Shown here: piece after piece, positions 17,971 to 27,682 of the stretch
Numbering within the stretch: the stretch's first letter is position 1
Layout of the letters: each line of letters opens with the position of its first letter
From: an uncultured Granulosicoccaceae bacterium
GTDB lineage: Bacteria > Pseudomonadota > Gammaproteobacteria > Granulosicoccales > Granulosicoccaceae
Direction of reading: 5' to 3'
Length of the DNA stretch: 64,000 nt
Assembly (NCBI GenBank): GCA_937951345.1
Contig: CALFCF010000068.1
Location: 22,850-86,849, forward strand
Program-made: the position numbers and the translations under genes
Notes under the pieces: generated by a model
Told to the model about the DNA's origin: nothing
Database searches by the model: none
What the model saw: only the letters and a program-made list of their open reading frames with translations

Positions 17971-18846
17971 GTGAACAGTAAAACCAAACTGACACATTCA
18001 AGGTTGTCTGAACGGTACTTCGCGATGCTCTGGCGAGCGCCTCTGCTGATCTGGCAGATCCTGTTTTTCGTCGTACCTTTATTCTTTCTTGTTTATCTGA
18101 GTTTTTGGGTAGTCAAAAACTACCGTATGACGCCTGCACTCGATCCGGTCAACTGGATCAAAATGCTATCGCGGGACTATTTCTGGAGCGCTTATGGACT
18201 AACGCTCACAATGGCAACCGTGGCCGCGTTGCTGGTATCGCTACTGGCATTTCCTGCCGCCTACACACTGGCGTTCAAAGTTTCCGCCAGGGTGCGTCAA
18301 TTGGCTGTATTCGTGTTGATCATTCCGTTTTTTACCAGCTATCTGGTACGCATCTATGCGTGGCAAACACTTCTGGCAGAAAACGGGGTTATTAACGCAT
18401 TTTTCTCACTGCTCAATCTTGGTCCGTTTACGATGCTCAACACGCCGATCGGTACGATGGTAGGTTACATCGCCCTGACACTACCACTGGTCGTCATACT
18501 GCAAACCATTTCTCTGGCGAACATTGACCGAAGTCTGGTTGAAGCAGCACACAACCTCGGCTGCGGTAAGTTACGAACCATCCTGACAGTGATTATTCCA
18601 TTGGCTAAAAATGGAATCATTATTGGTATGGTGTTCTGTTTTATTCTGTCGTTTGGTGATTTCGTCAGTCCCTACTATCTGGGCGGATCAAAACCGCCAA
18701 CGTTGAGTATTTTAATCATTGACACCACCAAAGCCGGGCAACAGTGGCCGAAAGCGGCAGTGGTTGCGATCACAATGATCGTGACCCTGTTTATCGTTGC
18801 CATAGCTGCAGTGGCCGCAGCCTACAAACGGCCGGGCACACGATGA
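17971..18846 (+). CDS. ABC transporter permease, PotB type
   Basis: This 291-residue protein has about six membrane helices, beginning LLIWQILFFVVPLFFLVYLSFWV. The EAA loop, SLVEAAHNLGCGKLRTILTVIIPLAKNG, contacts the ATPase. The start is GTG at 17971. It forms a heterodimeric channel with the PotC-type protein, whose ATG overlaps its stop codon. Confidence 0.92.
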   Translation: MNSKTKLTHSRLSERYFAMLWRAPLLIWQILFFVVPLFFLVYLSFWVVKNYRMTPALDPVNWIKMLSRDYFWSAYGLTLTMATVAALLVSLLAFPAAYTLAFKVSARVRQLAVFVLIIPFFTSYLVRIYAWQTLLAENGVINAFFSLLNLGPFTMLNTPIGTMVGYIALTLPLVVILQTISLANIDRSLVEAAHNLGCGKLRTILTVIIPLAKNGIIIGMVFCFILSFGDFVSPYYLGGSKPPTLSILIIDTTKAGQQWPKAAVVAITMIVTLFIVAIAAVAAAYKRPGTR

Positions 18847-19628
18847 TTTCTTTCAAATCAATTCTATTGCGGTGTTATGTCGTCCTTGTATTCGCGGTAG
18901 TTTTTGCACCCATCATCGCGAGCTTTGTTTTTTCGTTTAACTCTGACCGTTTTCCGACTGTTCCGCTCGGTTCATTCACAACGCACTGGTATCAACAAGT
19001 CATTAGCGATAGTGAGTTCTGGGAGGCATTCCGCAACTCAGCGATTACAGCAATTTGCACCGCAATTGTTGCAACTATTATCGGATTTAGCGCCGCATAT
19101 ACCGACTACCGCTATCAATTTTTCGGGAAGTCTGTGTATCTGGCACTAGGCTTGTTGCCTCCGACCATCCCATTGGTTATTTTCGGACTCGCCATGCTCG
19201 CCTGGTTGTCGCGACTCGGTATGTCAGGGCAAAGCTATTCGGTATTTCTGGCGCACGTTGTCATGTGCACACCCTTTGCCATGGCGATCATTCGCTTGCG
19301 CTTATCGCAAATGGACGAAAGTCTGGAAGCTGCAGCGTGGAACCTGGGCGCATCCCACTGGAGTGCATTGCGGCATGTGGTTCTGCCTTTTGTACGCCCG
19401 GCGATTATCTCTGCACTGTGTCTGACGGCAGCAGTGTCGTTTGATGAATTTGCAGTTGCCTGGTTTGTGTCCGGTTTGAATAAAACCGTTCCTGTCGTTG
19501 TGTTGGAAATTTTACAAGGACAGGTTGATCCGCGTATCAATGCCATAGGTACGTTCGTTTTTCTGACATCCATGACACTCGTTGTTATTTCACAAGTGTT
19601 TCTTTTAACCCGAACAACAAAATCTTAA
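18843..19628 (+). CDS. ABC transporter permease, PotC type
   Basis: ATG at 18843 overlaps the stop of the preceding permease (ATGA); an upstream start would extend into that gene and is rejected. The protein has about six membrane helices and the EAA motif SLEAAAWNLGASHWSALRHVVLPFVRPAI. It ends seven bases before the ATPase gene, in line with one translational unit. It is the second channel subunit of the importer. Confidence 0.92.
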   Translation: MISFKSILLRCYVVLVFAVVFAPIIASFVFSFNSDRFPTVPLGSFTTHWYQQVISDSEFWEAFRNSAITAICTAIVATIIGFSAAYTDYRYQFFGKSVYLALGLLPPTIPLVIFGLAMLAWLSRLGMSGQSYSVFLAHVVMCTPFAMAIIRLRLSQMDESLEAAAWNLGASHWSALRHVVLPFVRPAIISALCLTAAVSFDEFAVAWFVSGLNKTVPVVVLEILQGQVDPRINAIGTFVFLTSMTLVVISQVFLLTRTTKS

Positions 19629-19634
19629 AACACA

Positions 19635-20723
19635 ATGCCTGAAACCCAGGTTGAATTCGAAAACGTCAGCAGACACTTCGGTGACTTTGTTGCTGTTGAC
19701 AATATAGATTTCGCTATTGATCGTGGCGAATTTATCGCGTTAATGGGCCCGTCCGGTTGTGGCAAGACGACCACACTACGAATGTTGGCAGGTCTGGATA
19801 AGCCCACAAGCGGGATTATCCGATTGTCAGGTACCGTTATGAATGACCTGGGCCCGCAACAGCGTGATACACCGATGGTTTGGCAATCGCTGGCGCTTTT
19901 CCCGTTTCTGGATGTACTCGGCAATGTGGAATTCGGATTGAAAATGCGCGGTGTTGCGGCTGACGAACGAAAAAAGCGCGCGCTGGAGTGGATTGAAAGA
20001 CTGGGACTCGGTGAGTTTGTTAAACGTCAGGTCACGCAACTCTCCGGCGGTCAACGCCAGCGTGTTGCGCTGGCACGTGCTCTGGTGACAGAGCCGGAGA
20101 TTTTGTTGCTGGATGAACCTTTATCGGCTTTGGATGCGCATCTGGTTGTTCGCATGCAGGGAGAATTGAAACGTCTGCAGGCAGAACTCGGCATTACGTT
20201 TTTTTACGTCACGCATTCACAATCAGAAGCATTTGCTATGGCGGACAGGGTCATTATCATGAACGAGGGTAGGATCGCGCAAATCGGTGCTCCGCGAGAA
20301 ATCTATCGAACACCCGCTAACCGTTTTATTGCACAGTTTGTCGGACGCAACAATATTATCAACGGGACGGTAAGCAGCATCGCTGGAAATATGGCAACGT
20401 TTACAACCCCTATCGGCAATTTCGAGGCTGCATGCCCGTCCGTCCAACCAGCCGAAAGATCTGAAGCGAGCTTTGTAGTCAGTGGCGATCTGATGAAAAT
20501 CAGTAAAATGCGTCCCGACACTAAAAATCAGGTTGAATGTACTTTAATCTCTGAAGAATTTGTCGGTTCTTTCGTCACGCTGTTTCTGGAATCCGCAGAT
20601 GCTACGGAATTCAAAGTAGAAGTTCAGCAACGCGAACTTGAGCAGCTGGAACTGACACCCGGCGGTACGTTCTGGTTGTCGTGGGAGTCCGGCCATGCTT
20701 ACGTGTTGCCGGAAAACGCGTGA
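19635..20723 (+). CDS. ABC transporter ATP-binding protein, PotA type
   Basis: The ATPase domain has Walker A GPSGCGKTT, the signature LSGGQRQRVALARAL, Walker B ILLLDEPLSAL and the H-loop VTHSQSEAF. From about residue 245 a TOBE domain follows (FVGRNNIINGTVSSIAGNMATF), which is typical of PotA/CysA-type importers. At 362 aa it has the normal length. It completes the binding protein-permease-permease-ATPase operon. Confidence 0.93.
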   Translation: MPETQVEFENVSRHFGDFVAVDNIDFAIDRGEFIALMGPSGCGKTTTLRMLAGLDKPTSGIIRLSGTVMNDLGPQQRDTPMVWQSLALFPFLDVLGNVEFGLKMRGVAADERKKRALEWIERLGLGEFVKRQVTQLSGGQRQRVALARALVTEPEILLLDEPLSALDAHLVVRMQGELKRLQAELGITFFYVTHSQSEAFAMADRVIIMNEGRIAQIGAPREIYRTPANRFIAQFVGRNNIINGTVSSIAGNMATFTTPIGNFEAACPSVQPAERSEASFVVSGDLMKISKMRPDTKNQVECTLISEEFVGSFVTLFLESADATEFKVEVQQRELEQLELTPGGTFWLSWESGHAYVLPENA

Positions 20724-20748
20724 CAGGTTACTGATTTCGCAACACAGC

Positions 20749-21801
20749 CTACTTCAGACTCTGATTGATATCAGTCAATGTCGATGTACCCGGGCACAGG
20801 GTAGACATCTCAATTTTATTCAATGGCGTATTGGCGATTTTCATCATTTGATGAAAATCCGGCTCCTCGGGATCAATGTAAATCAAACCCGTTAATATCT
20901 GATTATTTGCGCGTGAATCCTGTAATGCCGCGATCGCGTTACGACGATCTCCGGGATCGTAGTCAGTCGTTGTTTTAACCAGATTCAGCCTACTGCCGTC
21001 GTGCAGTGCGACATTGTGCGACGCACCCTCTTCGTAATTTGCGGTAATTTCGGTTTCCGACGGTACAAAGTCTACGATATTACCGGCCTGCACATGCTCG
21101 CGCGTGTAATCGTAACTCTTGGTAGAGCCATGATGATTATTAAAAGTGACACATGGTGAGATAACATCAATCAATGCAAAACCTCGGTGTGCAATCGCAG
21201 CTTTAATCAGCGGCACCAGTTGCTGTTTGTCACCCGAGAAACTTCTGGCGACAAACGTCGCTCCGATCTCAAGTGCGACACCAACCAGATCAATATTTTC
21301 AAATGGATTGATTTGCCCGGTACGCGATTTTGACCCCTCGTCTGCAGTCGCTGAGTCCTGCCCTTTGGTCAACCCGTAACAACCATTATTTTCAACCATG
21401 TACAACATATTGATGTTGCGGCGAACCACGTGGGCAAACTGGCCCATACCGATTGAAGCACTGTCGCCGTCTCCGGACACACCAATATAGGTAAGTTCAT
21501 GGTTTGCTGCATAAGCACCGGTCGCAACTGATGGCATACGACCATGCACTGAGTTAAACCCGTGAGATTTGTTCAGAAAATAAGTGGGTGACTTCGACGA
21601 GCAACCGATACCGGAGACTTTGGCTATGCGGTGCGGTTCCAGACTCAATTCCCAACAGGCTTGAATAATCGCTGCACTAATCGAGTCATGACCACAACCC
21701 GCGCACAACGTTGAAATTAACCCTTCGTAAGCTGTGCGGGTGAACCCACGCTCATTGGCTGGTAACTGGGGGTGACGAAACTGCGGCTTTATATAACTCA
21801 T
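20749..21801 (-). CDS. 2-oxoacid:acceptor oxidoreductase, beta subunit
   Basis: The beta subunit binds thiamine diphosphate and a [4Fe-4S] cluster. LCAGCGHDSISAAI and GIGCSSKSPTY carry cluster cysteines, and GDGDSASIGMGQ with NNGCYGLTKGQ forms the TPP motif. ATG at 21801 is chosen (MSYIKPQFRHPQ); a start at 21834 would overlap the alpha gene. It works with the alpha subunit encoded seven bases upstream to decarboxylate a 2-oxoacid oxidatively to the acyl-CoA, passing electrons to ferredoxin or to the neighbouring flavoprotein. The substrate, possibly 2-oxoglutarate, is inferred from KorB resemblance. Confidence 0.92.
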   Translation of the reverse strand: MSYIKPQFRHPQLPANERGFTRTAYEGLISTLCAGCGHDSISAAIIQACWELSLEPHRIAKVSGIGCSSKSPTYFLNKSHGFNSVHGRMPSVATGAYAANHELTYIGVSGDGDSASIGMGQFAHVVRRNINMLYMVENNGCYGLTKGQDSATADEGSKSRTGQINPFENIDLVGVALEIGATFVARSFSGDKQQLVPLIKAAIAHRGFALIDVISPCVTFNNHHGSTKSYDYTREHVQAGNIVDFVPSETEITANYEEGASHNVALHDGSRLNLVKTTTDYDPGDRRNAIAALQDSRANNQILTGLIYIDPEEPDFHQMMKIANTPLNKIEMSTLCPGTSTLTDINQSLK

Positions 21802-21808
21802 CGCAAGC

Positions 21809-23647
21809 TCATTCCATCCGGGATTGTTCGGCAAGACCCGGAATGTTCGGGCGAAGCCAGGTTAAAACAGCATCGGCTGATAGCGGCGTGCCATCGTAGT
21901 GCAGCACCGAGCGCAGTTTCGCGGGATCGCAATCCAGCTCGTTTATCAACACCGTTCGCATTTGCGCATCACGATTTTGATCAACAACAAACACATATTC
22001 GTGACTATCAATAAATTTCCGGACAGCATCGTGAAAAGGAATCGCCATGATCTGCAGCGTGTCGGCAGCGATACCATCAGCGCTTAACTGATCGACTGCC
22101 TCTGTAACCGCATCACGCGAGGTGCCGTAATGGATAATACCGATTTCAGATGAATCCGAAGCAGTGACGATTTTTGGCGCTGGCAGATAATCCGGTGCTG
22201 AAAACCATTTCGCCAGCAATCGTTCCATATTGCGCTGGTACGCATCACCTTTCTCGGTGTAAATGGCGTCTTCGTCTCTTGAGGTTCCACGCGTAAAAAA
22301 AGCGCCTTTTTCAGGGTGTGTTCCCGGTAGCGTACGATAAGGGATGAAGTCTCCGTCAATATCACGGTATCGACCAAACTTCTCCAATGCCTCTAGCTGA
22401 TCAGCATCCATGACCTTACCGCGATCATGCTGATAACTGTCGCTCCACTCCAGATCATCACACAAGCAATCATTCATACCGACATCAAGGTCGGTCAATA
22501 GGATTATCGGCGTCTGTAACCGCTCTGCGGCATCAAACGCAGCAACAGTCAGTTCAAAACATTCCTTGGGATCAGCCGGGAACAGACAGACATGACGGGT
22601 ATCACCATGCGATGCGTAAACGCAACTTAGAATATCACCCTGCTGAGTGCGGGTTGGCATTCCAGTCGATGGGCCAGCGCGCTGCACATCAATAAGGACA
22701 GCCGGTACTTCGGCAAAGTACGCAAGGCCGAGAAATTCGGTCATCAGCGATACACCCGGTCCACTGGTCGCAGTGAATGCACGTGCACCGTTCCAGTTAG
22801 CACCAATGACCATCCCAAAAGCAGCCAGCTCATCTTCTGCCTGTATGACGACGTAATTCTTTTCATCCTTTTCGGCATCGTAGCGCAGCTGGCTGGCGTA
22901 TTTTTCAAATGCTTCCGCGACAGAGGTTGACGGCGTGATGGGGTACCAGGCGGCAACTGTTGCCCCAGCATATACAGCTCCCAACCCACAGGCACTGTTA
23001 CCTGTCATCATGATCTTGCCATCGACCAAATCACGTTGTTCAACACGGACGGGTAACGGACAATCAAAACGTTCTTTGGCTGCATCGTAACCCAGCCGCA
23101 ATGCATCGCAGTTCGGCTTGACTAGCTTGGGTTTTTTCGCAAACTGCTCTTCGATCAGTTTATCGTAGACTGAAAGTTCAATATCAAGCAGTGCTGCAAG
23201 TGCTCCAATGTAGATAACATTCTTGAACAGCTGGCGCAGCCGTGCATCTTCATACTCGCGGTTGGTGATTTCAGTCAGCGGAACACCAAGATAATTTATA
23301 TCCTTACGAATCGCCCGAATATCAAGTGGGCGTGTGTCGTCATACAAAAAATAACCACCAGTGCGTACCTCTTGCACATCGTCAAGCAGGCTTTGCGGAT
23401 TAACCGATACCATCAGATCGACACCACCAGCACGTTTTGCCAGATAACCTTGTTCGCTGACGCGAACCTCATACCATGTCGGTAAACCCTGAATATTGGA
23501 TGGGAAAATGTTGCGAGGAGCTACCGGCACTCCGCTTCTGAAAATACTTTTCGCAAACAGCGTGTTCGCACTCGCTGACCCTGACCCATTGACGTTAGCG
23601 AATTTAACGACAAAGTCGTTGACGGCATCGATTTTCGGCTTTTGCAT
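21809..23647 (-). CDS. 2-oxoacid:acceptor oxidoreductase, fused gamma-alpha subunit
   Basis: The first 190 or so residues form the gamma domain (FVVKFANVNGSGSASANTLFAKSIFRSG). After it comes the alpha subunit, starting at GNSACGLGAVYAGATVAAWYPITPSTSVAEAFEKYA, with ATSGPGVSLMTEFLGLAYFAEVPAVLIDVQRAGPSTGMPT in the middle. This is the usual gamma-alpha fusion of KorA-type enzymes, at normal length (612 aa). It forms the second subunit of the oxidoreductase. It lies 39 bp downstream of the flavoprotein gene and seven bases upstream of the beta gene. Confidence 0.93.
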   Translation of the reverse strand: MQKPKIDAVNDFVVKFANVNGSGSASANTLFAKSIFRSGVPVAPRNIFPSNIQGLPTWYEVRVSEQGYLAKRAGGVDLMVSVNPQSLLDDVQEVRTGGYFLYDDTRPLDIRAIRKDINYLGVPLTEITNREYEDARLRQLFKNVIYIGALAALLDIELSVYDKLIEEQFAKKPKLVKPNCDALRLGYDAAKERFDCPLPVRVEQRDLVDGKIMMTGNSACGLGAVYAGATVAAWYPITPSTSVAEAFEKYASQLRYDAEKDEKNYVVIQAEDELAAFGMVIGANWNGARAFTATSGPGVSLMTEFLGLAYFAEVPAVLIDVQRAGPSTGMPTRTQQGDILSCVYASHGDTRHVCLFPADPKECFELTVAAFDAAERLQTPIILLTDLDVGMNDCLCDDLEWSDSYQHDRGKVMDADQLEALEKFGRYRDIDGDFIPYRTLPGTHPEKGAFFTRGTSRDEDAIYTEKGDAYQRNMERLLAKWFSAPDYLPAPKIVTASDSSEIGIIHYGTSRDAVTEAVDQLSADGIAADTLQIMAIPFHDAVRKFIDSHEYVFVVDQNRDAQMRTVLINELDCDPAKLRSVLHYDGTPLSADAVLTWLRPNIPGLAEQSRME

Positions 23648-23686
23648 CGTATGACAATTACATAAGGCGGGGGACGGAAGGGAGGA

Positions 23687-25528
23687 TCAGGCTTTTGCAG
23701 CTCTTGCGGCAACAGAAGGCAGGCCAATAGCTGTCGCATCGATTTTTATAATCGGTGCTGCTTTGGTAACCGAATACATGTACTGCTGCATATCCCAGGC
23801 GGCGGTCGGACAACGCTCGGCGCACAGACCACAATGCAGACAGACATTTTCATCTTTAACCATTACGCGGCCGGTCTGCGCCAGTGAATCACTGACATAG
23901 AGCGCTTGATTACGGTCATCTGCCGGTGCCATTAATCGTTTTCGCAGATCGTCCTCGTCACCATTGTCGGTAAACGTTATGCAGTTGGTCGGGCAAATAT
24001 CAACACAACTATCACACTCGATACACTTACTGTCGAAAAACACGGTTTGCACATCGCAGTTAAGACAGCGTTGCGCCTCGGCAAATCCTATCTCGGTATC
24101 AAAGCCGAGTTCCACTTCCGCTTTACGATCTTTTAAGGCCGTTGCGTTATCGAGATGCGGTACGTCGAAACGTTCATCCGGTGTGACTGCACTATCGTAA
24201 GACCACTCGTGTATACCCATTTTGGTACTGAACAAATGCGTACCGGGTGCCGGGCGATCAGCCAACATATCGCGACCGGTTAAAAACAGATCAATAGAGA
24301 CCGCAGCCTGATGACCATGGGCAACAGCCGTTATTACGTTTTCTGGTCCAAAAGCCGCATCACCACCGAAAAACACACGTTCGTTGGTGGATTGAAAAGT
24401 GGCTTTATCAACAACCGGTTGGTTCCAGCGATCGAACTCAATTCCACAGTCATCCTCAATCCACGGAAAAGCGACTTCCTGACCGACGGCAACAAGCACA
24501 TCGTCAGCGGCAACGAAAACCGGCTCTTCACCGGTTGAAACCAGAGACCGTTTACCGTTTTCATCGTACACGGACTCAACGCGATCAAAGCGCATACCAA
24601 CCAGACGACCCTCTTCGATAACAAACTCAAGCGGGGTATGGTCGGGTAAGAACGGGATACCCTCACGCTGGGCGTCCTCTTTCTCCCATGGCGAGGCTTT
24701 CATGGCTTCATAGCTACTGCGCACGGTTATGGTGACTTCTTCACCACCGAGTCGGCGCGCTGTACGGCAGCAATCCATCGCCGTGTTACCGCCACCGAGG
24801 ACAACCACACGTTTACCGATTTTAGCCGTGTGTTCAAACGCCACGTTCGCCAACCAGTTGATACCGATATGTACATTGGCGCCCGCCTGTTCGCGACCGG
24901 GCAAATCGAGGTCTCGTCCCCGCGGCGCACCAGTGCCAACAAATACTGCGTCGTAGTCCTTTTCAAGTAACGATCGCAGACTCTCTACCCTTTGCGAAAG
25001 AAGTGCATCCACTCCCATATCCAATATACGGTCGACTTCTTCATCAAGCACCGATTCCGGTAAGCGGAATGATGGTATCTGACTTCGCATAAAGCCACCG
25101 GCTTTCGGGTTCTCATCGTAAAGATGGATAGTGTAGCCAAGCGGCATCAGGTCACGGGCGACAGTCAGTGCTGCCGGACCCGCGCCGATCAACGCGATGC
25201 GTTTGCCGTTTTTCGTCGCCGGTATATCCGGCAACCAGGGGGAGATATCACCTTTGTTGTCGGCAGCCACCCTTTTCAAGCGGCATATCGCCACCGGTTC
25301 AGGTTCAACGCGACCGCGACGGCAGGCCGGCTCACAGGGGCGATCACAAGTTCTACCGAGAATGCCGGGAAAGACATTGGATTCCCAATTAACGAGATAG
25401 GCTTCGGTATATCGCTGACGGGCTATTAGCCGGATGTATTCCGGCACCGGGGTATGCGCGGGACACGCATACTGGCAGTCAACTACTTTATGGAAGTATT
25501 CCGGGTTACGCGTATCGGTCGGGCGCAT
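23687..25528 (-). CDS. GltD-like FAD/NAD(P) oxidoreductase with two [4Fe-4S] ferredoxin motifs
   Basis: The N-terminal part carries the GltD cysteine set (CQYACPAHTPVPEYI and GRTCDRPCEPACRRG). It is followed by an FAD-binding motif (IALIGAGPAALTVARDLMPLGY) and an NAD(P)-binding motif (VVVLGGGNTAMDCCRTARRLG). The C-terminal 150 residues hold two ferredoxin motifs, CIECDSCVDICPTNC and CLHCGLCAERCPT. It is a 613-aa protein, first in the operon with the 2-oxoacid oxidoreductase subunits. The layout suggests it passes electrons between the oxidoreductase and NAD(P)H. Confidence 0.92.
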   Translation of the reverse strand: MRPTDTRNPEYFHKVVDCQYACPAHTPVPEYIRLIARQRYTEAYLVNWESNVFPGILGRTCDRPCEPACRRGRVEPEPVAICRLKRVAADNKGDISPWLPDIPATKNGKRIALIGAGPAALTVARDLMPLGYTIHLYDENPKAGGFMRSQIPSFRLPESVLDEEVDRILDMGVDALLSQRVESLRSLLEKDYDAVFVGTGAPRGRDLDLPGREQAGANVHIGINWLANVAFEHTAKIGKRVVVLGGGNTAMDCCRTARRLGGEEVTITVRSSYEAMKASPWEKEDAQREGIPFLPDHTPLEFVIEEGRLVGMRFDRVESVYDENGKRSLVSTGEEPVFVAADDVLVAVGQEVAFPWIEDDCGIEFDRWNQPVVDKATFQSTNERVFFGGDAAFGPENVITAVAHGHQAAVSIDLFLTGRDMLADRPAPGTHLFSTKMGIHEWSYDSAVTPDERFDVPHLDNATALKDRKAEVELGFDTEIGFAEAQRCLNCDVQTVFFDSKCIECDSCVDICPTNCITFTDNGDEDDLRKRLMAPADDRNQALYVSDSLAQTGRVMVKDENVCLHCGLCAERCPTAAWDMQQYMYSVTKAAPIIKIDATAIGLPSVAARAAKA

Positions 25529-25672
25529 CAGATTTGCCGGATAAGGCTGTTGTTATGAGAGGTTATGGAGATACTAGCAACCTTCCCTGCAATTTGTGAA
25601 CCTAATATATACCATCTTGGTTGTCATCACGACAAACTGCGCCCAGCTTCTCCCGTGGCGGCTATCAACCGG

Positions 25673-26263
25673 TCAGAATTTGAACGGCTTTACGCTCATC
25701 ACTTCCATTCGGTAGCCGGATTCCGCGAGATCACTGACGATGGTTTCCGTCGACATACGGCCGGTAATGACAACAGGTTTGTAAAGGCCTTCAAACTTTA
25801 TCTTCTCGTCTGACTTCGCGTAGACCAATTGATTCGCCGGCGGTGGCGGGGTATGGATGCAGGCCCCCATGTAGGGCACCAGCAGAAATTCACGGATGGT
25901 TTTTGGATTATCTGACTCAAGCGGCACAACGTAACCGGGAATCGAGACAATTTCACCGTCGAGTTCTTCGACGATCGGTGCATAGCTCATGATCTCGTTG
26001 ATTTCTTCGAGCTGCTTATTCGATTCTTCACTGCCATCGAACAACTTATCCAGCTCGTCCATCGACATTTCAGCCAGTGGATTTTGCGGAGGAACATAGT
26101 CAGTGGGAATCAGGTTTTCCCAACTGAGTTCCTGTGCACCGGCGATAGCATCCGCGTTTTTGTCCTTTTTGAACCAGCCTGTCCAGCCGGTAAGCAGTGC
26201 AACAGCCAGCACGACCAGCAGTAGCCTTGCAACTGTCGAATTGACCGGTTGGTACATCGCCAT
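25673..26263 (-). CDS. DUF3299 domain exported protein
   Basis: An N-terminal hydrophobic segment (VARLLLVVLAVALLTGW) is a signal or anchor. The DUF3299 domain is recognised from SIPGYVVPLESDNPKTIREFLLVPYMGACIHTPPPPANQLV. The invariant Cys-His pair in GACIHTPPPPANQ suggests metal binding. In Pseudomonas aeruginosa the homologue PA4066 is in a zinc-responsive operon with an ABC transporter, as here. It is the last gene of the three on this strand, 159 bp after the permease. Confidence 0.85.
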   Translation of the reverse strand: MAMYQPVNSTVARLLLVVLAVALLTGWTGWFKKDKNADAIAGAQELSWENLIPTDYVPPQNPLAEMSMDELDKLFDGSEESNKQLEEINEIMSYAPIVEELDGEIVSIPGYVVPLESDNPKTIREFLLVPYMGACIHTPPPPANQLVYAKSDEKIKFEGLYKPVVITGRMSTETIVSDLAESGYRMEVMSVKPFKF

Positions 26264-26422
26264 ATGTCTATCCCACTAATAACTTATCGGTACAAAACCG
26301 CAACTAAACCGGTTTTGAGTAATTACGTTTACTTTGGGGTTTACTGTGGGTTAGTAACCTTTCGACCACACTTAGTTCCGGTTAAGTGCTGGTCACCTGC
26401 CACAAAACCCTTGCCACGTGCG

Positions 26423-27682
26423 CTATACACGGATGCTCATCCCGTCAGCCAGCGATTGACCGTACGCGCGCAAGCCCGGCAGAACGCCTGCAAGCAAACC
26501 CGCCAGCACCAGTATGCCCAATATCCCCCACTCCCGGAGTAGCGGCAGGCCAAGCGTCATGTCGAGCCCGTAACTACTTGATAACCACTGGCTACCCAAC
26601 AGAAATACGGCATAAAAAAGCAACAAACCCACACCGATAGCAAGCAAAGTGAGTAACAGTGATTCAAGACAAAGAAGCCCGAAAACCTGCCACGGCCGTG
26701 CACCAACTGAACGTAGTATCGCCATCTCACGGCGGCGCTCTGCGAGCCCCGCCATCAGGACGGCAACCAATCCGACTAACCCGGCAAGTACAACGAATAG
26801 GGAAACCAGAAACAGCGCCTTTTCAGCCACTCCGAGCAATCCCCACAGCTCCTGCAATGCAACCCCGGGTAATATCGCCAGCAACGGCTCTTCACGGTAT
26901 TCATTGATAAAACGTTGCACGCGGAAGGTTGATGTCTTGCGTTTTAACCCGATCAAGGCCGCTGTCACGGCTTTCGGTATCAATTCACGCTGGCGAATCT
27001 CATCCAGTGATGTTTCCTTGCCGGGAATTTTAGCGCCCTGTTGCCAATCCACATGCATCGCTTCAATTCCTTCGAGGCTGACGTGGATGGTGCGGTCGAC
27101 TGGCGTACCGGTTGGCGCCAGTATGCCACTGACCTGAAACGGCTGTCCGTCGTGCGTGTAAATGGCACCTTCGCCCAGTCCATGTGACATGATAATGGAC
27201 TGCCCAAGCTCATAACCGAGCGCTGATGCAACCTTTGCCCCGAGAACAGCGTCAAAAACATCATCAAACGGCTGACCATCAGTAAACCGAAGCTGACGTT
27301 TGCGCCCGTAACTGAACCGTGTGAAGTACGCCTGACTGGTTCCCATCACACGAAAACCACGATGCGAATCCCCCAGAGATACTGGCAGCATCCACTCCAC
27401 TTCCGGATGTCGGCTGATGTCCTGATAGCTCTCCCAGGAAATATTGTTGGTAGCGTTGCCGATTCGAAAAACGGAATACAACAGCAATTGCACCGAACCG
27501 CTGCGCGCCCCGACAATCAGATCTGTTCCGGATACTGTGTTGGCAAAACTGTTGCGCGTCTCATGACGCACTCGCTCCACTGTTAACAACAGCGCAACAC
27601 TCATTGCGATGGCCAACACAGTCAACACCACTGTCGATCGACGATTCCACAAACTTGCAAATGCCAATCGCAGTACGGTCAT
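26423..27682 (-). CDS. ABC transporter permease, MacB/FtsX type
   Basis: The protein has an N-terminal membrane helix (VVLTVLAIAMSVALLLTV), a long periplasmic MacB-PCD-like domain (about residues 45-255), and three C-terminal helices from the FtsX domain (LFLVSLFVVLAGLVGLVAVLMAGLAERRREMAILRSVGARPWQVFGLL). This layout belongs to transporters that move substrates from the membrane or work mechanically rather than solute importers. It overlaps the ATPase gene by four bases. It resembles P. aeruginosa PA4065. Confidence 0.9.
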   Translation of the reverse strand: MTVLRLAFASLWNRRSTVVLTVLAIAMSVALLLTVERVRHETRNSFANTVSGTDLIVGARSGSVQLLLYSVFRIGNATNNISWESYQDISRHPEVEWMLPVSLGDSHRGFRVMGTSQAYFTRFSYGRKRQLRFTDGQPFDDVFDAVLGAKVASALGYELGQSIIMSHGLGEGAIYTHDGQPFQVSGILAPTGTPVDRTIHVSLEGIEAMHVDWQQGAKIPGKETSLDEIRQRELIPKAVTAALIGLKRKTSTFRVQRFINEYREEPLLAILPGVALQELWGLLGVAEKALFLVSLFVVLAGLVGLVAVLMAGLAERRREMAILRSVGARPWQVFGLLCLESLLLTLLAIGVGLLLFYAVFLLGSQWLSSSYGLDMTLGLPLLREWGILGILVLAGLLAGVLPGLRAYGQSLADGMSIRV

